Assembly: GCA_027600665.1 (NCBI GenBank)
Contig: JADGJL010000230.1
Coordinates: 1-30,123, forward strand
DNA: 30,123 nt
Direction of reading: 5' to 3'
DNA from: Irineochytrium annulatum
Lineage: Eukaryota > Chytridiomycota > Chytridiomycetes > Chytridiales > Chytridiaceae
Shown here: in pieces, positions 23,241 to 30,123 of the stretch
Layout of the letters: each line of letters begins with the position of its first letter
Numbering within the stretch: the stretch's first letter is position 1
Notes under the pieces: generated by a model
What the model saw: the letters and a program-made list of their open reading frames with translations, nothing else
Told to the model about the DNA's origin: nothing
Databases searched by the model: none
Made by a program: the position numbers and the translations under genes

Positions 23241-24145
23241 GGTGGCGATGTGGGAAAGGCGATGCGAGAGCTCTTGAATCGAGACTTTTGCTGATTTTCT
23301 TTCTCTGCTTTTCGAGATGGATTTCTCCGGCACATTTGACAGCTCTGCTTCCGATACTCGGAGCCCGCGTCCATTACGTCCTTGACGTGTCGTCATTCCA
23401 CTCGACGTTCAGCGAACGACTTCGCGATAATTCATGGCTTACTTCAGCGCTTTCATTGAGTGCTATTTCTTGAAAGGGCATTTCGTCAACGTGCGTATTC
23501 ATTGCAGTAAGTATCGTGATCGAAACCCTTTAAATAAACCGATCGTGCGGAGATCTGTTGCAGTGTTTAACCAGCTAGGATTGAAGGCTTCCTGGACCGC
23601 ATCTCCCCCGATCCGGGTGCACGCGTGCCGCACAAGGGCGACTAATAACCTTCCTGTTCTCACTTCGAGAGGATGGTTGACACTTGCTCTATTTATCTCA
23701 TAAGCTCAAGCTTACAAGCGAAGGTCTCTTGTCCGTTGCAACGGGCAAGAGATTGCCTTCGTGGCAAATCGATGAGATTTACGCAGATTTTCAGGGATTA
23801 GCGCAAACTTCACTTATGCCGTACTTCGTGCGATTCCTTGCAGACTCACCCACACGCTTCGTGAATTTTATAATCGCGCGCGCACAAAGCTTTGTTCGGT
23901 TTTAAGCGTGTTCCACAGATCGCAAGTGTAGCTGCATCGCCCCAGCACTTCGCCCCGCCCCTACCGCCTCCACCGCCCTTCACGACGACGGTGGTAAGGG
24001 AAGGGCGCTGCAGGGAGGCAACGGCGCAAATCCTGTATGTCTGCTCATCGCGCGGTAATCGCGTGATGCGCGTGATTGGATAAGGTCGCGATTCCCGCTC
24101 GTTTGCTTTTGACGACGAAAAACAAAAAACAAACGAACGAGTGCA
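23241..24145. promoter_or_regulatory. Long divergent intergenic region HSP70 / FHA-forkhead
   Basis: 905 bp between divergent start codons with no supported gene or tRNA. A TTCttGAA palindrome at 23467-23474, with another TTC in 5-bp phase at 23482-23484, is reminiscent of a partial heat-shock element about 230 bp upstream of the HSP70 start. The unit orientation is not a canonical full element, so this is tentative. Pyrimidine/purine-skewed stretches occur near 23280-23330 and 23945-24000. Confidence 0.4.
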
Positions 24146-25681
24146 ATGTCCTCTGCTCCCGACGCCGTCCACGCCGCCGCGCTCCCTCAGCCAAATGCTG
24201 AGAACGCCGCAGCGGAGGTGCTGGCTGAGAAGGTGGGCGCCAGTTTTCTGTGAGGGACGGCGGGGAGGATGAAGTGGTGAAAAGACAACTGATGGGGGGT
24301 GGGGTATATGAGAGGTGGATTATGACTTGAACGCACACTGACACACCGCAACCCACACAACCGGCACATCTCCACCTGCAGTTCAACGGCACGCCGTTCG
24401 CTTTCCTCGGTCAAGAACCCGCCACGAAGGTGTTAGCTGCCGCGGCACCAACAAAGAAGAGGGCCGCAGCCTCCACCGCCGCTGCTGCAAAGCCTGCGAC
24501 GACGACTGCTGCGGTTCTTCAGCAGCAGCCGCCGACGGCCAACCCGGCGAGCGTCATGGGTCAGCACCTGCCGGCGGAGGCGACCCCGATCCAGGCGTAC
24601 GCCAAGCTAGAGGGGCCGGATTTCAGCTATTTTGTCCGCAAGCTGCAGGTTATGCTGGGGAGGAAGGTCGGGGCCGCGGACCAAATTGATATCAATTTGG
24701 GAAACGTCAAGAGCATTTCGAGAAAGGTGGGGGATTTTAGTTAGGTCTTGTCGAGGTGGAATTGAATTGATTTGGGGATTTTACCAGCACGCGAGGATTC
24801 AATTCAATTTCATTGTTCAATCGTTTGAGGTGGTTGTGCTTGGGAAGAACGGCGCGGTGGTGGATGGGAGGTATTTGCCGCCCGAATCACCGCCGGCAAC
24901 CTTGAAACACAAGTATGTTCTTAATTTTGCTGTTTTCAACCTCATCGAGTCTTTCTCTTTCGATTGTTTTGGATTGTGTCCTTGATGCTTATTCGGTATT
25001 CTAAAATGTCACAAAGCTCGAAAATCACTATCGGCGAAGTCGATATCACCTTCCTCCTGCCCCAACTGGACGCCAATGGCCGCGTCGAATCCCGTGCTGA
25101 AGGCGACGACTTTGACCGACCTAAGAAGAGGGTACGAAGCGGTTCGTCGCCGCTGAAGGAAGGGGACGAGGGCGGCGATAGCACCGCGGACGCGAGGCCG
25201 AACGTTTCGTACGCGACGATGATCTACCAGGCCATCTGCTCGTCGGCCGAGAGGAAGATGACGTTAAACGGCATTTATAGATGGATCAGCGAGAACTACC
25301 CATATTACCAGATGCATAAGGCGGGGTGGCAGGTTAGTTCCTTTTTTTTTTAAACGCGCACGAAGTGTGTGTGCTAATTGTACTTCGATTACAGAACTCG
25401 ATCCGACAGTAAGCAAAACTATTGCAAATCTGCATCGTTGTGGATGAATACTGATTTTTAATTGCTTCACAGCAACCTGTCTCTTAACAAAGCCTTCAAA
25501 AAGGTGCCTCGCGAAGAGCCCGGCAAGGGAGGCTGGTGGACTGTGGGTAAGAAATTCGCACGTTCTTATTCGCTAATCCACTAAATCTAACCCACTCGTA
25601 ACAGATGAAGAATACACAGTGATCCCGTCGACCAGCCGAAAGCGTCTATCTACCGAGCCTTCGCCCACGCGAAACCAATAG
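24146..25681 (+). CDS. FHA plus forkhead transcription factor (FHL1/FOXK-like)
   Basis: Predicted nuclear transcription regulator. Exons: 24146-24232, 24382-24726, 24788-24912, 25017-25332, 25395-25408, 25473-25546, 25605-25681; 345 residues, compact for the family. An Ala-rich N-terminus precedes an FHA domain (about residues 80-195) with YAKLEGPDFSYFV, VMLGRK, SISRKHARI and LGKNGAVVDG, the phosphopeptide-binding signature. The forkhead domain (about 230-310) has VSYATMIYQAI, KMTLNGIYRWISENYPYY, GWQNSIRHNLSLN and PGKGGWWTVD. The recognition helix NSIRH is encoded almost wholly by a 14-nt microexon (25395-25408). Same-order FHA and forkhead domains occur in yeast Fhl1 (ribosomal protein gene control) and animal FOXK; I cannot decide which function applies. 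The start was taken at the first ATG in frame. Confidence 0.93.
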
Positions 25682-25925
25682 CAGCAGTAGTTTTAGCTTA
25701 TTCTTATTTTGTTAATTTTTTGCGGGAACTTGCATACCCCCACCTTTACCTACTACACACATCCCCCGACCTACAACCCCTTCCTATAACTCTTCTAGGC
25801 AGATGACTTGTTTGAAGTAAAGCGAAATATAGGACTTCTAATTGTAAACCTTGCCGATGGATGGAGCTGATATTTGACTACTTGTCCGATGTGTTCGGAT
25901 TTCTTTGTCCGAACTCACTCTGATC

Positions 25926-28088
25926 ATGAGCCATATCAATCGTGTGCTGCGTTCGACGAAGGCCGGCGATCCGCTGGCGCGCGTCAAGGACCTCAAAGGA
26001 ATCGTCAGCAAGGATCCTGCTGGAGGCCGTCATGCACCCGTTGCTGATCAGCCCGCGGCACCGGAAGCCGTCACTCTTCGGACGCAGAGTCAGCCGGCCA
26101 AAAGGAGGCGGTTGGACCTGAAATCGGAGCATGAGGTGCTAAGATTGCAGACGGAGCTTGATCGGGCTTTCCTGTTCGTCCTCTCATCGTCGAATTCTCC
26201 AGGTCGCTCTGGCCCCGAGAGGCATTTCCTTGTTGAAGGAGAAAGAGCAGCTACGTGGTGATGTCGCTGGACAGGCGATGGTTGTCGTGGACGACAAAGT
26301 TGGCCTTCAGGCGGACGGTACCGAACTCAAGATTGACAACATCGCGATGCTGCACCGGCCGCCGCCGCCTGTGGTGTCGACGTCAACGTAAGATCAAATT
26401 CCTGATCCGATTTGCTTATTTCAGTCTACATAGCAGGCCGAAGGTGAAGAAATCTGTATCATGGGCAGGTTCCGAGCCATCCACACCAACGTACACTTGC
26501 CTTTCTTTGCTCAATCTCACTCCGGGTCTTAGGTCTGCCACCACTGCTGTCACGTACACCGTCCACTCGAAGCGAAAGTCGGACTGTCTGGATGCCCGCG
26601 ATGAAGACATCCATGATCCTCGCGACCTCCCGCTCGCAAGGTATTCACTGCATCAATTACGCGTTTCCACTAACCAATAATGTAGCTTCACCGGCCCCCT
26701 CACCCCCCGCTCCACGCCCGCCAAAACGCGCGCGTTCTCCATCGTCTCGACCCAAAACACGCCTGCCCACGCGCGCTTCCAGCATCTCCTAACCTCACGC
26801 CTTCCCTTGCCCGAATCCCACGCCCTTCTCGAACGCCTCTTCGCCGCCCTGGACCAGTCCGTCTCTTTTGTTCTCGCGAGGGGTCAGACGGCCACGTTTG
26901 AGCGCGTCAGGAGGCCCGTCGAGAACATGACGGGGCGGGCCTTTCCCATGGACAGGCTGGAACAGTTGCGGGCCGTGTGGCCGGGTTCCTATGTGTGGGA
27001 GCCGAGGAGGGCTGTGGGGGAGGATGGGAGGTGGGTGGATTCGGTTTGCTTGATGTGGCCGATAGAGGATGTTGAGGGAAAGGATGTCGGGAAGAGGGAT
27101 GGTGGGAGGAAGGCGGAGGTTGGGGATGAGATGGTGAAAAGGAGGGAGGTGTTCAACGCGAGGCTCGTGGCGAGGGTTTCTTTGGAGCATAAGGTTCGTA
27201 TTCACTTTTCGTTCATTCGTGCCAACACGTCGCAGAGATTTTTGGCAACAAGGAACATTACCGTGAGCAACGACGCCAAGCTTAAATCATGGCACGCCGA
27301 TTTCGACTTAAGTTCGGTTCCGGAGGTCGAGCGTATGCCAATTCCTATCTGCGAAAAGAAGGGGAAGTCTGCGCTCGCGCGATCGTGCTTCGTCGACGCG
27401 ACGGATCCGCTTCCGAAGCTGCCTGCCGTGACGCCGGTGAAGCTTGAGAACGAGAATGCTCCCCCGACACCGGCCTCTGCGGGTGCACCGACGGTGGCTT
27501 TCAGCGCTCAGGAGCCAGTAAATAAACCCTTGTCCCGGGCCGCGGCGCTGCTGGAAAGGGTACTACCACAATTTTTGATCACGTCGTAGTGACCTTCATT
27601 TCTTGTAGATTCGCGCAAAGGAGCAGAAGACGAAGGAGAGCGGGATGTATCACCCTAAAGTTGACTCAACGGAGATTAAGAGGCGCGCCATGCTGAGCAG
27701 ATTGGTGGACATCGGTCAAGCGGTTATTGTGTATGTAACCGTACGATTCTCGAGTTGTTGCGCGGAACCCTCTCTTCTGACACAACGATGGCTTCTTAGG
27801 TTCTTCACCACGAGCAAGAAAAAGGTGATTCCCCTGAAGGAGGTAGGGGACTACATCCTTACGGCCTCCCGCAACCCTCTCTCTCATGCGGAAGCCTGCG
27901 ATCACGTCCGCATGCTGGCTACGACGTGTCCGGAGTGGTGCAAATTGATTAAGCTCATCGCTGGTTTCGTTGTGAGGGTCGAGGATACGATCACGGTCAC
28001 CGACGCGGACGTCGCTGATGCGGCCGGGAGGTTGCGGACGTTGAAGGAGAGGGTCGGTAGACTGCTGGCGCAGCCTCTGGCCAAATAA
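25926..28088 (+). CDS. CDT1: DNA replication licensing factor CDT1
   Basis: Loads the MCM2-7 helicase at replication origins in G1. Proposed exons: 25926-26135, 26203-26387, 26425-26490, 26533-26640, 26686-27193, 27236-27559, 27609-27730, 27800-28088; about 603 residues. The N-terminal 200 residues look disordered and basic (AKRRR, KVKKS, many Thr-Pro). The middle CDT1 domain has LPLPESHALLERLFAALDQS, FERVRRPVENMTGR and LEQLRAVWP. A C-terminal winged helix that binds MCM carries IKRRAMLSRLVDIGQAV, FFTTSKKKVIPL, NPLSHAEACDHV and CPEWCKL. Two 42-nt stretches (26491-26532, 27194-27235) are in frame and could be read through or spliced; splicing is preferred for their donor, pyrimidine tract and acceptor. 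The exon 1 junction is also uncertain (donor 26136 with acceptor 26202, or 26174 with 26219). Confidence 0.87.
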
Positions 28089-28755
28089 GCCGTTCATGCA
28101 ATCTAGACTTGATAATTTTTTTGGTTTTCGTGTTTTTATTTATGCGTCTTGTTTATTTCCTTCCTACTGATGCCTGTGGCGCTTAAAAATTCGTGTGCTG
28201 TTAAGAGAACTGATACCTGAGGCAACTTGTTTATTGAAATTATAGTTGGACTATCTTCATTTATTACTAGTGGCCTTTGCCTTGCTGTATGCGATGCCAA
28301 TGTTGCAGCTTTGGGCTGCTGTAGCGTGACTAGAGGAATAATGTAGATCAAATAAACCTAAATGACAAGGTAAAAGATTTGCAAAGCAAGAGCGGACAGA
28401 AGAAAAGACGACGGAACTTCCAAGCTGTGTTTATCAAATTTCGTATTCGTGCAGCGCACATAGGCAGAAGGCAGAATGCAGCTGGGAGAGTGACAGGGCG
28501 GAAGACATTCGATGAAAGGTCTGTAAAGGTTACAGACCAGTAAGATAATCTAATGCTTTTTGGATGCTCCATTTATTACAATAGAAGAGAATCTCTTCCC
28601 AACCGCATAGCGCCTGCTACGAAAACTGGCCCAAATAGCAAAGAAACAACGAGCAAATATGCGAAGCGAGCGATGGCTACAGACATATCACAGCATGGGA
28701 TAATTTTGATTACATTTCCAAATCTCCCTCAAACTACAGGGCAAATAAAAAAAAA
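28089..28755. other. Convergent 3' intergenic region CDT1 / BET protein
   Basis: 667 bp of AT-rich sequence between convergent stop codons. A plus-strand AATAAA at 28351-28356 may serve CDT1. A minus-strand AATAAA at 28572-28577 may serve the BET gene. No gene is supported here. Confidence 0.5.
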
Positions 28756-30123
28756 TTAATCGGAATCGCTGCTGTCCCCGCTGCTCCCCTCCCTCTCCCT
28801 CCTAAGATCCCTAGCAGCCTTCCTAGCAGCTTTCCTGGCGGCCTCCTTCGTCGCCGACGACCTCCTCCGATCCTCCTCATAGCTCTCCTTCACGTGCGTC
28901 CACAGCGCCCACAGCGTGACGGGGTCAATGGTCTCGATGTCGAGCTCAATCTCCTCCGAGAGCGGCACGTCCGGCATGCCAGACCGGATGATCTCGGCCA
29001 CCTTGGTCAAGTGCCGGCCGTCGAGCGCTCCGAGCATGTCCGGCAGGGAGCGCTTCTGCTCCGCCGTCAGGGTCTGGATCGCGGTCGTCGTCGGCGCGGG
29101 ATGTGACGACGGACCACTGGGCGCCTTGCTCGAGCCGCTCGACGTGCGCCTCTTTTTGGTCGCGGGCCTCGACGATGACGAGGCGGCCGCGAGGCCAAGA
29201 GGGGCTTCACCCGCGGGGACGTCATGCCCGTGCCCATACCCATCCCGCCGCCGGCCCTCATCATCGCTGTCGCTGTCGCTCGACGAGTCCGAGTCGCTCT
29301 GCGCGCCCATCATGGCCGCCATCATGGTGGCCATCATCATCTGTTGCGACGTCGACCCATTCTTCTTCCCCCGCTTGCCCATAAACTGCTCCTGTAGCTT
29401 CCTTAAGACCTCGGCCTGATCCTCATCCAGGTCGTTCCCCTTCCGCTTTCCCTGGGATGGTCGCCGCTTATGACCGCCATCCATCTCCCCGACGACGGAG
29501 GGGCGCCGAATGACCTCGGGCTCGAAGATCCTCTTCGGCTTACGCTCGCGCGCGGGACGGGTGACCTCGGGTAGGAGCGGGGGCGCGGACTCGAAGACGG
29601 GCGATGCGACGAGGTTGTCAGCAGTGAGCTTGGACGACTTCCGTGTTCGTTTCGACGTCGTGGCGGCGGTCGACTTCCGTTTGTTGGGGATGGACGCGCC
29701 AAGTGCAGCCGCGACGCTGAAGGTGGAGATCGCGACGGTCCCGTCGGATGTGCGGCGGTTGTAGACGGGGAGCATGGGGAGGGATTTGCTGAGCTGGTTC
29801 GAGAAATAGTTCTCGAGCTTCTTGCCGAGCTGATGGATGTGGTTGGTGGGGGGGTTGTAGCGAAAACAGTTGTCGAAGATCTGCCGTATGTCCTCGACGA
29901 ACTTGTGGACGGTGTCGTACTCGCCGGCGGCGAGGTTTCTCGCAACGAGGGAGAGGTCCATTGGCCGCTTAACGATGTCGAAGTAATTGGGCGCCTGGTG
30001 GACGACGGGGTCGACGGGGACGCTGAACGGCCATGCCGCTTGGTGCTTCTGGAGCGACGTGAGGACGGCGCGGCATGCCTTCAGCTCCGACTTAGTGAGC
30101 GCGGGGCAAGGTGCGGCGGGGGG
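28756..30123 (-). CDS. BET-family bromodomain protein (C-terminal part; 5' end outside window)
   Basis: Chromatin reader of acetylated histones, homologous to yeast Bdf1/Bdf2 and animal BRD proteins. One uninterrupted exon of about 455 residues is visible and runs off the right edge. The bromodomain has AWPFSVPVDPVVH (WPF shelf), NYFDIVKRPMDLSLVARNL, IRQIFDNCFRYNPP (the acetyl-lysine-contacting Asn is in RYNPP) and LGKKLENYFSNQL. It is probably the second bromodomain, because the ET domain follows. After a long basic linker come a Met-rich patch (QQMMMATMMAAMMGAQ), a Ser/Asp acidic run, and KKRR. The ET domain is TAEQKRSLPDMLGALDG, VAEIIRSGMPDV, EIELDIETIDPVTLWALW. The C-terminus is Lys/Arg/Ala-rich and ends in Ser/Asp. 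The N-terminal bromodomain and start lie outside the window. Confidence 0.94.
   Translation of the reverse strand, partial: PPAAPCPALTKSELKACRAVLTSLQKHQAAWPFSVPVDPVVHQAPNYFDIVKRPMDLSLVARNLAAGEYDTVHKFVEDIRQIFDNCFRYNPPTNHIHQLGKKLENYFSNQLSKSLPMLPVYNRRTSDGTVAISTFSVAAALGASIPNKRKSTAATTSKRTRKSSKLTADNLVASPVFESAPPLLPEVTRPARERKPKRIFEPEVIRRPSVVGEMDGGHKRRPSQGKRKGNDLDEDQAEVLRKLQEQFMGKRGKKNGSTSQQMMMATMMAAMMGAQSDSDSSSDSDSDDEGRRRDGYGHGHDVPAGEAPLGLAAASSSSRPATKKRRTSSGSSKAPSGPSSHPAPTTTAIQTLTAEQKRSLPDMLGALDGRHLTKVAEIIRSGMPDVPLSEEIELDIETIDPVTLWALWTHVKESYEEDRRRSSATKEAARKAARKAARDLRREREGSSGDSSDSD

Overview
The window is intron-rich, gene-dense nuclear DNA from an early-diverging, probably zoosporic (flagellated, chytrid- or blastoclad-like) fungus. 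The evidence for this is the spliceosomal introns (mostly 41-70 nt, GT...AG), the fungal-style housekeeping genes, and genes normally lost with the flagellum or rare in Dikarya: a dynein axonemal assembly factor 3 (DNAAF3), a gamma-tubulin complex component of the GCP4 type and a PDE9-type cyclic nucleotide phosphodiesterase. The exact lineage is inference. I see no mobile element, CRISPR array, rRNA or tRNA.

Layout, left to right: NOT3/5 of the CCR4-NOT complex (minus, runs off the left edge); HAS1/DDX18 DEAD-box helicase (minus); GCP4 (plus); DNAAF3 (minus); Rab5 GTPase (minus); PDE9-like phosphodiesterase (plus); an unrecognised 959-residue protein with two tandem winged-helix-like modules and a long coiled coil (minus); proteasome lid subunit RPN12 (plus); mitochondrial ribosomal protein bL12m (plus); RhoGDI (minus); mitochondrial HSP70 (minus); an FHA plus forkhead (FHL1/FOXK-like) regulator (plus); the replication licensing factor CDT1 (plus); and a BET bromodomain protein (minus, runs off the right edge). 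Exons were joined by hand, by matching splice phase and family similarity. Every gene model closes in frame, except that the two edge genes are partial and a few CDT1 junctions are ambiguous.

The genes are mostly independent housekeeping functions: transcript control and ribosome biogenesis, microtubules and flagella, membrane traffic and GTPase control, cyclic-nucleotide signalling, proteolysis, mitochondria, and replication and chromatin. Several pairs are divergent (HAS1/GCP4, Rab5/PDE9, unknown gene/RPN12 with only 61 bp between start codons, HSP70/FHA-forkhead), so shared promoters are plausible. The most novel item is the tandem-module coiled-coil gene. Its two modules are split by introns at the same codons and in the same phase, which points to an internal exon duplication.
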